23,240 nt of DNA from assembly GCA_016186375.1 (NCBI GenBank), contig JACPLS010000039.1, positions 1 to 23,240 on the forward strand. Reading direction: 5' to 3'. The notes below the pieces were generated by a model. That model did no database searches and was not told the DNA's origin. It worked only from the letters and a program-made list of their open reading frames with translations. This stretch comes from Candidatus Pacearchaeota archaeon (GTDB lineage Archaea > Nanobdellota > Nanobdellia > Pacearchaeales > GW2011-AR1). The position numbers and the translations under genes are program-made. Below are positions 1 to 6,156 of the stretch, piece by piece (positions within the stretch are counted from its first letter, which is position 1; each line of letters starts with the position of its first letter).

Positions 1-75
1 ATATTTAAATTTTCTCAAGAAGAGAAAGCTATTGAAAAACTATTAAGTAAACCAGCAGCAGGAGCAATAGAATGA
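1..75 (+). CDS. C-terminal tail of an upstream gene, probably ribosomal protein uL10 (P0)
   Basis: The first frame is open from the window edge to TGA at 73-75 and gives 24 residues ending EKAIEKLLSKPAAGAIE. The rest of the gene lies outside the window. In archaea the gene before the bL12-type P1 gene is normally uL10, and the helical tail followed by an Ala/Pro/Gly-rich end would suit a uL10 C-terminus, where L12 dimers bind along the helix. The usual shared acidic GLxxLFG tail of archaeal uL10 is absent, so the identity rests mostly on position. The stop overlaps the next start as ATGA. Confidence 0.45.
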   Translation: MFKFSQEEKAIEKLLSKPAAGAIE

Positions 76-278
76 TAAAATTAATAATGAATGATTTAGT
101 TTGTAATTTAAGGGTTAGAGGAAGGAAAATATTAAATAATCTTAATATTGTTGATTTAGATGTTAATTATTATATATCTAATGATAAAGGTAAAATAATG
201 GTGTTTCCATTTTTATCTCCATTTGCAGAATATTTATTTAAACATAAAGCTCAAACAACGACAAAGGAGGGTAGTTAG
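72..278 (+). CDS. Hypothetical 68-aa protein between the probable uL10 gene and rpl12
   Basis: This frame starts with an ATG that overlaps the preceding stop (ATGA) and ends one base before the rpl12 start, so it fills the gap between the two ribosomal genes exactly. An AGGAG at 60-64 sits seven bases before the ATG. The product is basic in its first half (RVRGRK) with short hydrophobic stretches and no motif I recognise. Tight spacing argues for a translated, coupled operon gene. Against it, uL10 and L12 are usually adjacent, and a frame this short could be chance or a decayed extension of the upstream gene. Confidence 0.42.
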   Translation: MIKLIMNDLVCNLRVRGRKILNNLNIVDLDVNYYISNDKGKIMVFPFLSPFAEYLFKHKAQTTTKEGS

Positions 279-279
279 A

Positions 280-567
280 ATGGAATATATTTATGCGGCT
301 TTGCTTTTACATAAGCTTGGACAAAGTGTTAATGAAGAAAACCTGACAAAAGTTATAAAAGCAACTAGTGTCAGTGTAGATGAAGCCAAAATTAAGACGT
401 TAATGGCTGCACTAAACGGCGTTGATATAGCAAAAGAACTTGAAAATGCTGCAACAATGGCTATGGCAGCACCAGCCGCAGGAGCAACAGAAGCGAAGAA
501 AGAAGAAAAGAAGAAAGAAGAAGCTCCTTCAGAATCAGCAGCAGGATTAGCTTCATTGTTTGGTTAA
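280..567 (+). CDS. rpl12: Archaeal ribosomal stalk protein P1 (bL12-like, aL12)
   Basis: The 95-residue product is the archaeal P1/L12 stalk protein, which forms dimers on uL10 and recruits translational GTPases to the large subunit. It begins MEYIYAALLLHKLG, the typical helical dimerisation domain (about residues 1-58). An Ala/Pro hinge (MAAPAAGATEA), a Lys/Glu-rich linker and the conserved C-terminal tail GLASLFG follow; this tail contacts elongation factors. Length is normal for the family. The start at 280 is preferred over an upstream in-frame ATG at 223 because it matches the family N-terminus and has a strong AAAGGAGG ribosome binding site at 263-270. Confidence 0.95.
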   Translation: MEYIYAALLLHKLGQSVNEENLTKVIKATSVSVDEAKIKTLMAALNGVDIAKELENAATMAMAAPAAGATEAKKEEKKKEEAPSESAAGLASLFG

Positions 568-596
568 ACAAACCTATTTAAAGTTTAAAAGTTTGT

Positions 597-899
597 TTGG
601 TAATACAAACTAGAAAGAACAATGATGGAAAATATATTTTATATTTCAGCTGGGGGGGAGTAAAAGCAAATATAGATCCAACTATTGGAGGAATAATTCT
701 ATTTATATTTGGAATTTTATTATTCATCTTTAATAATTCTCTTGGGAGAATTGCATATTTAGGTATGCACAGTATTGAAAGCATGATTACTAATACGAGC
801 AAAGAAGAAGTGTATAAAAAGAGAGCTTGGTTTATAAAATATCTGGGAGCAATTTTTATTATTGTTGGTTTAATTTTTATAATTAATGGTCTTATTTAA
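597..899 (+). CDS. Small two-helix membrane protein, unknown function
   Basis: About 100 residues with two clear hydrophobic helices, one near residues 32-46 (IILFIFGILLFIF) and one at the C-terminus (IKYLGAIFIIVGLIFII), separated by a polar loop containing KEEVYKKR. A soluble N-terminal stretch (DGKYILYFSWGG) precedes the first helix. No family recognised. The start is uncertain: the only start-like codon near the 5' end of the frame is TTG at 597. An ATG pair at 622/625 lies in another frame that stops right after a run of seven G at 652-658, so a one-base error there would give a different N-terminus. The gene runs convergently into the next one and overlaps it by eight bases. Confidence 0.6.
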   Translation: MVIQTRKNNDGKYILYFSWGGVKANIDPTIGGIILFIFGILLFIFNNSLGRIAYLGMHSIESMITNTSKEEVYKKRAWFIKYLGAIFIIVGLIFIINGLI

Positions 900-1323
900 A
901 CTGAAATTGTTCAAACCAAGTTACATAATTTTCTAGACCTTTAGTTTCTCTAAGACCTTTTAGAATCTCTATTTTTCCTACATATAGGTCTTTAGGAAAA
1001 TCCAATGTAAATCTTGTTGGCGGATTATCGCAGGAACCAAGATCTTCGTTTACTCTTTTAATTCGAGGAATGAATAATCCTTCATAAACTCTCTTTTGAG
1101 GGAATATTATCATGGCCTCTGTAACTGTAAATCCTCTAATATTTTCAGTATTTAATTCATTGTTATCAGGACTAGGATCAATTGATTCAAACCTTGCCAA
1201 GATTGCATAAGGATCGTCCTGCCCCGTATAATTAACATGAAAAAGAATCCAGTCTCCTCTTTTTAGAATCTTTCTCATAATCTCTTTCTCAACTAAACTA
1301 TCATATTTTTCTAATTTTATCAT
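892..1323 (-). CDS. Hypothetical protein, 143 aa
   Basis: The product has no signal peptide or membrane segment. Its centre (KRGDWILFHVNYTG) and FIPRIKRV are beta-rich and faintly recall PUA/ASCH/EVE-like barrel proteins, but I see no diagnostic motif, so no function is assigned. The ATG at 1321-1323 fits a TATA box at 1345-1353 on the same strand, which predicts a leaderless transcript. It is divergent from the homing endonuclease and convergent with the small membrane protein. Reading frame length and codon pattern look real. Confidence 0.7.
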   Translation of the reverse strand: MIKLEKYDSLVEKEIMRKILKRGDWILFHVNYTGQDDPYAILARFESIDPSPDNNELNTENIRGFTVTEAMIIFPQKRVYEGLFIPRIKRVNEDLGSCDNPPTRFTLDFPKDLYVGKIEILKGLRETKGLENYVTWFEQFQFK

Positions 1324-1344
1324 AATCTCGAAATTAGAATCCTC

Positions 1345-1353
1345 TTTATAAAA
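1345..1353 (-). promoter_or_regulatory. TATA box for the 143-aa gene
   Basis: TTTTATAAA on the minus strand, centred about 26 bp upstream of the ATG at 1323. This fits archaeal TBP/TFB spacing with transcription starting at the start codon. Confidence 0.6.
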
Positions 1354-1393
1354 CTTCTGGCTATTATTTGTTATGAGTCGGTGAATATTTTTG

Positions 1394-1412
1394 ATACAAT
1401 TTTAAATTGTAT
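1394..1412. repeat. 19-bp palindrome between divergent promoters
   Basis: ATACAATTT, one central T, then AAATTGTAT: a perfect 9-bp inverted repeat. It lies between the TATA box of the leftward 143-aa gene (1345-1353) and that of the rightward homing endonuclease (about 1441-1451). It could be an operator for either gene or a pseudo-symmetric endonuclease target. No protein can be assigned to it from sequence. Confidence 0.5.
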
Positions 1413-1440
1413 ACACTGTCATTAAAAAGAGTCAGCATAT

Positions 1441-1451
1441 TTTTAAAAATA
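1441..1451 (+). promoter_or_regulatory. TATA box for the homing endonuclease
   Basis: TTTTAAAAATA centred about 24 bp upstream of the ATG at 1470, suggesting leaderless transcription. The surroundings are so AT-rich that the exact element is approximate. Confidence 0.45.
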
Positions 1452-1469
1452 TAAAAAATATATTAGTTA

Positions 1470-2060
1470 ATGAATAAGAAAGAAAAATTAGCTCTGTTTT
1501 TAGGAATGTTAAGTGGAGATGGTTGTTTGTCAATTAAGCATAACGGAGAGGGATATAAGGATTATCCCATTCAGTTTTGGAATACAGAAAAAGATAAAGT
1601 TATCTTATTTGACAATTTATTATATGAGTTATTTGGAGTATACGGAAGTATTACTTCTCGACAAAGGCAAAATAGAAAAATAATTTGGGAATTTGTTAAA
1701 TACTCTAAGAAAATAGTAGAAAAAATAAAATCATTGGGTTTTCCAGAGGGTGTTAAAAGGGATAATTTAAGAATTTTATCTATTATAAAGAATGGAAGTG
1801 AGAAGGAAAAATTGGCTTTCATTTATGGAGTAATTATTACGGATGGATCTATTGGTGATAGGAAAATATTATTTCATTCAGGAAGTAAATTATTCTTAGA
1901 GGATTTATCCATTCTTATATCAAATTTCATTGGGAATATCAAGCCTATAAAAGAATATACTCAAAAAGAAATTTATAAATCGTATCAGTTATGTTTAAAT
2001 AAGGAAGAAAAGAATTTATTATTAGGCCGACGTGCGACAATGGTACTCGGGCGGTCTTGA
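1470..2060 (+). CDS. LAGLIDADG homing endonuclease running into tRNA-Ser
   Basis: This 196-aa protein has two LAGLIDADG motifs, LALFLGMLSGDG (residues 7-18) and LAFIYGVIITDG (115-126). Each keeps the catalytic Asp (D17, D125), so it would be a single-chain double-motif endonuclease that cuts a long asymmetric DNA site to spread its own gene. Spacing between motifs (about 108 residues) is normal. The C-terminal domain after motif 2 is about 70 residues, slightly short. The last 11 codons (GRRATMVLGRS) are read from the 5' half of the tRNA-Ser gene, and the TGA stop at 2058-2060 is the tRNA anticodon triplet. It is not inside a tRNA intron, because the tRNA is intact downstream. Activity is plausible from the residues but untested. 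Confidence 0.87.
   Translation: MNKKEKLALFLGMLSGDGCLSIKHNGEGYKDYPIQFWNTEKDKVILFDNLLYELFGVYGSITSRQRQNRKIIWEFVKYSKKIVEKIKSLGFPEGVKRDNLRILSIIKNGSEKEKLAFIYGVIITDGSIGDRKILFHSGSKLFLEDLSILISNFIGNIKPIKEYTQKEIYKSYQLCLNKEEKNLLLGRRATMVLGRS
1994..2001 (+). promoter_or_regulatory. TATA box for tRNA-Ser, inside the endonuclease gene
   Basis: A perfect TTTAAATA centred 28 bp upstream of the tRNA 5' end at 2026. It lies within endonuclease codons 175-178 (LCLN), so the tRNA can be transcribed independently of the endonuclease. Confidence 0.65.
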
Positions 2061-2107
2061 GAACCGCTTTCCTTCGGGATTTCCAGGTTCGATTCCTGGC
2101 GTCGGCG
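2026..2107 (+). tRNA. tRNA-Ser (anticodon UGA)
   Basis: The acceptor stem GCCGACG (2026-2032) pairs perfectly with CGTCGGC (2100-2106), followed by discriminator G2107, the serine identity base. The D arm has a 3-bp stem CGA/TCG with GG in the loop. The anticodon stem GCGGT/ACCGC encloses the loop CTTGAGA with anticodon TGA at 2058-2060. A long variable arm, TCC-TTCG-GGA, marks a class II tRNA. The T arm is CCAGG-TTCGATT-CCTGG. No intron and no encoded CCA. It reads UCA and probably other UCN serine codons. The 5' half overlaps the end of the endonuclease gene. Confidence 0.96.
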
Positions 2108-2190
2108 TATTTCATTCTTTTTGACCAATTAAATAGATTTAGATCATTTTCCAGAAATCAAATTGATGAAAGTTATTTTAGTTGAAAGAT

Positions 2191-2331
2191 TCAATAAGTT
2201 ATATTTATTACAGAGTTTCTATCAATAAATTCATTTTTTCCTACAAAGTCTCCATTACTTACAACGAATCCTAAACCATCATGAGTCGAGAATATTGCAT
2301 TATCCCGGCCTATCAAAAAGGGATTTTCCAT
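2191..2331 (-). pseudogene. Short minus-strand coding fragment (46 aa from an ATG), unrecognised
   Basis: A frame on the minus strand reads MENPFLIGRDNAIFSTHDGL and continues through GFVVSNGDFVGKNEF to a TGA at 2191-2193. The composition is that of a folded, beta-rich protein rather than chance AT-rich sequence. The frame stays open upstream of the ATG for 19 more codons (to 2388), with no other start. It may be a small gene, or the 3' end of a gene broken near the hairpin at 2351-2379. No family recognised. Confidence 0.4.
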
Positions 2332-2350
2332 ACAGCAAAGTGCGTAATTT

Positions 2351-2379
2351 ATATCCGATCTTTTGTTTTTGTCGGATAT
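2351..2379. other. Perfect 8-bp hairpin
   Basis: ATATCCGA (2351-2358) and TCGGATAT (2372-2379) form an 8-bp stem with a 13-base T-rich loop. It sits between the stop of the larger minus-strand fragment (2405) and the start of the smaller one (2331), so it could be a terminator on either strand or part of the flank of a lost element. Confidence 0.45.
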
Positions 2380-2404
2380 TTTCTTTGATCAATATTTATT
2401 TTTC

Positions 2405-2707
2405 TCATCCTAAGAAACAATCTATAATGTATTGAAGACTGGTGTTATGCTGTGTATGATGGTCAGCATCCATACATCCTCTATAAAAATGCTCTGATGA
2501 AAAATACTTATGTGTTAATCGCATGAATTCTTCATCGCCCGCCATATTTTTTTCCCAGTGCTCACGCAATATGTCGCTTCCAGTCCATACTCCGAATGTA
2601 AAGTCAAGAAATTCTCCCTTAAGATTATATGAAATAGTGAAGTTTCGCCCATTCCAATAATCTACTTTGAAATATTGTTTAAATCTCTTCGCGAGAAAAT
2701 GTATTGC
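2405..2707 (-). pseudogene. Minus-strand gene remnant truncated at its 5' end, unknown family
   Basis: One hundred sense codons are open on the minus strand, bounded by TAG at 2708-2710 and TGA at 2405-2407. The product reads like a real protein, with WNGRNFTISYNLKGEF, then FGVWTGSDILREHWEKNM, then a His-rich segment CMDADHHTQHN and the end YIIDCFLG. The first Met is only about half way in and there is no GTG or TTG start near the 5' end, so the N-terminus appears to be missing. The 5' part lies opposite the plus-strand TrmB-like remnant, so a recombination junction is likely around 2650-2690. No family recognised. Confidence 0.5.
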
Positions 2708-2935
2708 CTATGGGACAATGAAGAGGCTAGAAAACGGAGTGAAAAACAGGTGTTAGTTAGTGGAAAAATACTGCCTCATGGCTACGAATCAAATGGGGTT
2801 ATTAATATATTTGGAGATAAAGTAGCTATTGTTCTGTGGAAAGAAAAGCATCCTTCTGGATTTATGATAGAAAATGAAGAAATTGCCCATTCTTTCAAAA
2901 AATGGTTTAAGTTATTATGGGAAACAGTTAAATAA
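2675..2935 (+). pseudogene. C-terminal fragment of a TrmB-family transcriptional regulator
   Basis: The frame gives 86 residues with the pattern of the C-terminal third of archaeal TrmB-type regulators: REKMYCLWDNEEARKRSEKQ, then ILPHGYES, NIFGDKVAIVLW and the closing IENEEIAHSFKKWFKLLWE. Known members carry an N-terminal winged helix plus this effector domain over about 250 residues; here the DNA-binding part is missing and the frame opens only from TTG at 2675. It is therefore best read as a remnant, not a functional regulator. It belongs to the same broad family as the regulator that begins at 22806. Confidence 0.7.
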
Positions 2936-2994
2936 GTGTTGCAAAATTTTCATAAGAGAAAATATCTTACAGTCTAAAAGTTATCTTCAAAATA

Positions 2995-3002
2995 TTTTTA
3001 AA
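2995..3002 (+). promoter_or_regulatory. TATA box for the HIT gene
   Basis: TTTTTAAA centred about 25 bp upstream of the ATG at 3024, which supports that ATG as a leaderless start. Confidence 0.55.
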
Positions 3003-3023
3003 GTAGATAAATTAAGGAAACAT

Positions 3024-3518
3024 ATGGCGAAATATAACTCAAAATCTAAACAAGGAAAATGCATCTTTTGTGAGATAGCAAGTAACAGGATTAAGCCTCT
3101 TGGAGATGGAAAGTTTTGGGAAAATGAGAAATATATTGCTTTTTTATCTCCGTTTCCCAACACTCCTGGATTTACTGTTTTAATTCCTAAAAAACACTAT
3201 GCAAGTGATGTTCTCCAGATGCCTGATGAAGAATTAAAAGATTTTATTATTGAGGCCAAGAGAGTTTCAAGTCATCTTATTGATAGATTAGACGATGTAG
3301 GTAGAGTCGGACTTATTATGGAAGGAACTGGTATTGATCATGCGCATATAAAGCTCGTTCCCCTTCATGGAACAGGTTATATGAAAAAAGGAGAGTGGAG
3401 ACAAGTGCACAGTAACGTTCAGACATTTTTTGATTCATATTTAGGTTATATATCATCTCATGATGGTCCAAAAGCAGATGAAGAAATGATAAGAAACTTG
3501 GTGGCAAAATTAAGGTGA
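3024..3518 (+). CDS. HIT-family nucleotide hydrolase/transferase
   Basis: A 164-aa histidine-triad protein, a family that hydrolyses or transfers nucleoside phosphates (Hint/Fhit/GalT-like). Visible features are the N-terminal zinc-type CxxC (KCIFCEIA, C13/C16), the strand FTVLIPKKHYA (H58) and the active-site segment IDHAHIKLVP. H108 aligns with the catalytic middle His of the triad. The third triad position is Lys110 rather than His, so the motif is H-A-H-I-K. The open frame extends further upstream to 2874, but the ATG at 3024 is chosen because homology begins there and a TATA box lies 25 bp before it. The in-vivo substrate cannot be told from sequence. Confidence 0.85.
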   Translation: MAKYNSKSKQGKCIFCEIASNRIKPLGDGKFWENEKYIAFLSPFPNTPGFTVLIPKKHYASDVLQMPDEELKDFIIEAKRVSSHLIDRLDDVGRVGLIMEGTGIDHAHIKLVPLHGTGYMKKGEWRQVHSNVQTFFDSYLGYISSHDGPKADEEMIRNLVAKLR

Positions 3519-3554
3519 TATTATTTATTTGGTTTTATTCTTGATGAAAATTTA

Positions 3555-3830
3555 TCAAAATCCCAGTAAATTTTTCCACCACGACTTTTTCTCAATGACT
3601 GCATTACTGGGCTCAATAATTTCAACTTTTATTTCTGGTTTTGTTTTAAGAATGGGGGCTTCTGAAGCCATTTCCTTTTCAACTAATTGTAAAGCTTTCT
3701 CAACTTCCATCTTAGAATGCCCTTGGCTAATTAATGCCCACCTCAAAGATTCTTTCGTATAACCTTTTTTCAAATTTCTCTTGAAATAATTTGTCAGTTC
3801 ACTTGTGTAATTTTTTCCCTTTCTTATCAT
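3555..3830 (-). CDS. Small conserved archaeal protein, 91 aa, unknown function
   Basis: The N-terminal half is a helical module (YFKRNLKKGYTKESLRWAL, then GHSKMEVEKALQLVEKEM) in which two helices recall a UBA-like or helix-turn-helix fold. I have the impression that this pattern recurs in DPANN archaea but cannot verify it here. The second half is a Pro/Glu/Ile-rich linker ending in KKSWWKNLLGF, a short amphipathic tail that might associate with a membrane. It has its own promoter and faces the HIT gene convergently, 36 bases away. Confidence 0.75.
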   Translation of the reverse strand: MIRKGKNYTSELTNYFKRNLKKGYTKESLRWALISQGHSKMEVEKALQLVEKEMASEAPILKTKPEIKVEIIEPSNAVIEKKSWWKNLLGF

Positions 3831-3850
3831 ATATATTTATATTTTTTTGA

Positions 3851-3858
3851 TATTTAAA
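3851..3858 (-). promoter_or_regulatory. TATA box for the 91-aa gene
   Basis: TTTAAATA on the minus strand, centred about 25 bp upstream of the ATG at 3830; leaderless arrangement. Confidence 0.6.
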
Positions 3859-3874
3859 TATAATGTCGGTGAAT

Positions 3875-4627
3875 TTACCTTAATCTTCTTTCAGTTACTT
3901 TAAAAAGGGCTGAAAGAAAAATTGTTGCTGAATGATCTGATCCAGGATAGATTTTACAATCATATTTTGCTTCTGTTCTGGAAGCTTGATCTCGAAAAGC
4001 AGAAGCTAATTCCTGCCCATGATTGAAAGGAATCAATAAATCTCTTGCGCCTAATCTTATTAGTATTTCTTTGGCCAGAATTTTATTTATATAATGTACT
4101 GGACTAAAAGAAGATAATATCTCTTCATATTCTTCTGGTGATCGAAAACCAGAACTTTTTGCAATATTAGATGTTAATATGCCCTCCCAGGCCGATAGGC
4201 CAAGTTTTCCTCCACCTGCAATTGAGACTATTCTTTCAATTTTTGAACCTACTTCTCCTGCTGCCCTTACAGCTAAAACATTTCCTAAACTGACTCCGAG
4301 GAAACTTATATCCTTTTTTTCTTTGAAGGAATTATATAATCTTTCAGAAACATCATTGTAAATTATTTGGAGATTCTCTAAAGTGCGGGTTGGATTATTA
4401 TCAATAATATTTAATGAATATATTTTATAAATAAATACATTTCCACAGTTGGGAATAAGCCCATTTCTAAAAATCGAGAATCTGACAGTATTTTGAGGCA
4501 CGAAACAATACCAATCTCTATTATATTTATCAGAAAGTGAGATTTCAGGTTTCCAATCCACTTCAATATCTCTATATTTCTTAAATTTCTTGCTAAACGT
4601 ATATATTCTATCTGTAACTCCAAACAT
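3875..4627 (-). CDS. Alpha/beta-hydrolase-fold protein
   Basis: The protein (about 250 aa) carries the hydrolase nucleophile elbow GVSLG with Ser as nucleophile, preceded by a beta strand (DISFL). A late Asp lies in LGARDLLIPF, and the terminal His is in PGSDHSA, so a Ser-Asp-His triad is complete. A helical cap probably lies between (AWEGILTSNIAKSS to SPVHYI). No signal peptide. The substrate is unknown; esterase, thioesterase or peptidase are all possible. The ATG at 4627 is preferred, but an in-frame TTG at 4645 would add six residues. It lies downstream of AMP phosphorylase on the same strand with only a short gap, so co-transcription is likely. Confidence 0.78.
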   Translation of the reverse strand: MFGVTDRIYTFSKKFKKYRDIEVDWKPEISLSDKYNRDWYCFVPQNTVRFSIFRNGLIPNCGNVFIYKIYSLNIIDNNPTRTLENLQIIYNDVSERLYNSFKEKKDISFLGVSLGNVLAVRAAGEVGSKIERIVSIAGGGKLGLSAWEGILTSNIAKSSGFRSPEEYEEILSSFSPVHYINKILAKEILIRLGARDLLIPFNHGQELASAFRDQASRTEAKYDCKIYPGSDHSATIFLSALFKVTERRLR

Positions 4628-4658
4628 AAAAAGCGTACAATCCAACTGTTATTAAATG

Positions 4659-6131
4659 TTAATTAATCTTTATTGGCCTAGTTGATTTGAAGAAAGTAAG
4701 CGAGTCATTTAGTTTTTCTTTGGATTCTGCATAAAAAGTTAATAATTCGTCTCCTCTTTTTACTTTGTTACCGAGATGTTTATGAATATAGAGGCCTGCT
4801 CTTTTATCTGCTGGACAACCAATTTTTCTCCCCATGATATTTATTATTTTGTTATCTATTATTTTTATTGTTCCATTCTTTTTGGAGAATATTGTCTTTT
4901 TAAATTTTGCCGGAGAAAGCTTAACTTTTTTTCTGCCTTGAGCATTGATAATTTCATTGAACTTTTTTAATGCTTTTCCAGAATAAAGAATTTGATTCGC
5001 TGTTAATTTTCCTGAGCCTTTCTGGGATTTTCCTGTCATTTCAAGAATTTCTCCTGCAAGAAAAATTGATTTATCTTCTAAATCTTTGGGAGCTGTGGAA
5101 GAGTTATTTAATATTTTCAGTACATCAATAATTTCAAGAACTGGGCCAATTCCATCTCCTATTGGCTGATTTCCTAAAGTTAGGACGACTTTCATATTTA
5201 TTCTAAAATGTTTTGCAATAATTAAGAACTTTCTTTTTAACTTTTCTGCTTCAGATTTAGAAACTTTCGCCCCATCTCCATAAGGAATGTCAATTAAAAC
5301 ATACTTGCTCCCAACAGCAAGTTTTTTGGCAATAATTGAAGCAATTAATTGTGATTCTGGATCCACATTTAAAATTCTTTCCACTTTTATTAGTTTGTCG
5401 TCTGCAGGAGCTAAGCCTAGAGAACCGCCCCATGCGAGGCAAGCCCCTGTTTTTTCGACTATTTTTTTTAAATTTGAAGATTCTAGGTCAACTTTTGTTA
5501 TTACTTCCATAACATCGGCTGTTCCTGCTGCTGATGTAATTGCTCTGGAAGATGTTTTTGGAAGAGTTAAACCTGCAGCTGCACATATTGAAACTACTAT
5601 TGGTGAAGTCCTATTTCCGGGGATTCCTCCAATTGAATGCTTATCAGCAACAACATTGTTTTTCCATGAAAGAATGTTACCAGTTTTATATATCGCTTCT
5701 GTAAGATAAATCGTTTCATCTATATCGAAACATTTTTCATATACTGCTGATACAAAATAAGCAATTTCTGGCTCTGTGAGGATATTGTTGACAATGTCTT
5801 CAATTATTGTATAGATATCTTTTTTGCTTAATTTTTCTCCTTGCATTTTTTTCGCTATAATTAATGAACTTCTTTGAGAAAAAACTGCCTTAACATCTAC
5901 TAAATCTCCCGATTTTAATGTCTCATAGTTTAAAATATCTCGAGAAAGAGCTATCTCGTTAATATTCAGAAAACCAATAACTAAATCGACTACAGCCACA
6001 ATTTTCCTTTTATTTTTCTGAATTTCCACTCTGTCACCAACATGGACATCTAAGTTTCTAGCAGTATTTTCATGCATAAATACTACTGGCCTTCCAGCAT
6101 CTACCATAAACTTTTTTATTTTTAATTTCAT
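4659..6131 (-). CDS. deoA: AMP phosphorylase (archaeal type)
   Basis: This 490-aa protein belongs to the archaeal AMP phosphorylase branch of the thymidine/pyrimidine phosphorylase family. It converts AMP (or CMP/UMP) and phosphate into free base and ribose 1,5-bisphosphate, which feeds the isomerase/type III RuBisCO nucleotide salvage route. The extra N-terminal domain of about 85 residues typical of the archaeal enzyme is present (VGDRVEIQKN, then LKSGDLVDV). The phosphate-binding segment KHSIGGIPGNRTSP (164-177) and the loop SSRAITSAAGTADVMEV (194-210) follow. The C-terminal domain ends in LGNKVKRGDELLTFYAES. Length is full. Its RuBisCO and isomerase partners are not in this window. Confidence 0.95.
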   Translation of the reverse strand: MKLKIKKFMVDAGRPVVFMHENTARNLDVHVGDRVEIQKNKRKIVAVVDLVIGFLNINEIALSRDILNYETLKSGDLVDVKAVFSQRSSLIIAKKMQGEKLSKKDIYTIIEDIVNNILTEPEIAYFVSAVYEKCFDIDETIYLTEAIYKTGNILSWKNNVVADKHSIGGIPGNRTSPIVVSICAAAGLTLPKTSSRAITSAAGTADVMEVITKVDLESSNLKKIVEKTGACLAWGGSLGLAPADDKLIKVERILNVDPESQLIASIIAKKLAVGSKYVLIDIPYGDGAKVSKSEAEKLKRKFLIIAKHFRINMKVVLTLGNQPIGDGIGPVLEIIDVLKILNNSSTAPKDLEDKSIFLAGEILEMTGKSQKGSGKLTANQILYSGKALKKFNEIINAQGRKKVKLSPAKFKKTIFSKKNGTIKIIDNKIINIMGRKIGCPADKRAGLYIHKHLGNKVKRGDELLTFYAESKEKLNDSLTFFKSTRPIKIN

Positions 6132-6148
6132 CTTACTTTTTTAATTTA

Positions 6149-6156
6149 AATTTAAA
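6149..6156 (-). promoter_or_regulatory. TATA box for AMP phosphorylase
   Basis: TTTAAATT on the minus strand, centred 22 bp upstream of the ATG at 6131. A second TTTAAA overlaps it on the downstream side. The remaining 6157-6368 is AT-rich and shows no gene. Confidence 0.5.

Noticed and set aside
1324..1470. Possible duplicated 5' half of tRNA-Ser upstream of the endonuclease (would indicate a split or intron-bearing tRNA)
   Set aside because: Only a short GAGTCGG-like match is present at 1375-1381; no acceptor or D-arm sequence is repeated.
2026..2107. Intron in tRNA-Ser
   Set aside because: Anticodon arm, variable arm and T arm are contiguous and pair fully, with no inserted sequence.
5287..5709. 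A 140-codon open frame on the plus strand opposite AMP phosphorylase
   Set aside because: It is antisense to the most conserved part of a clear enzyme gene, has a composition typical of antisense shadow and has no start signals.
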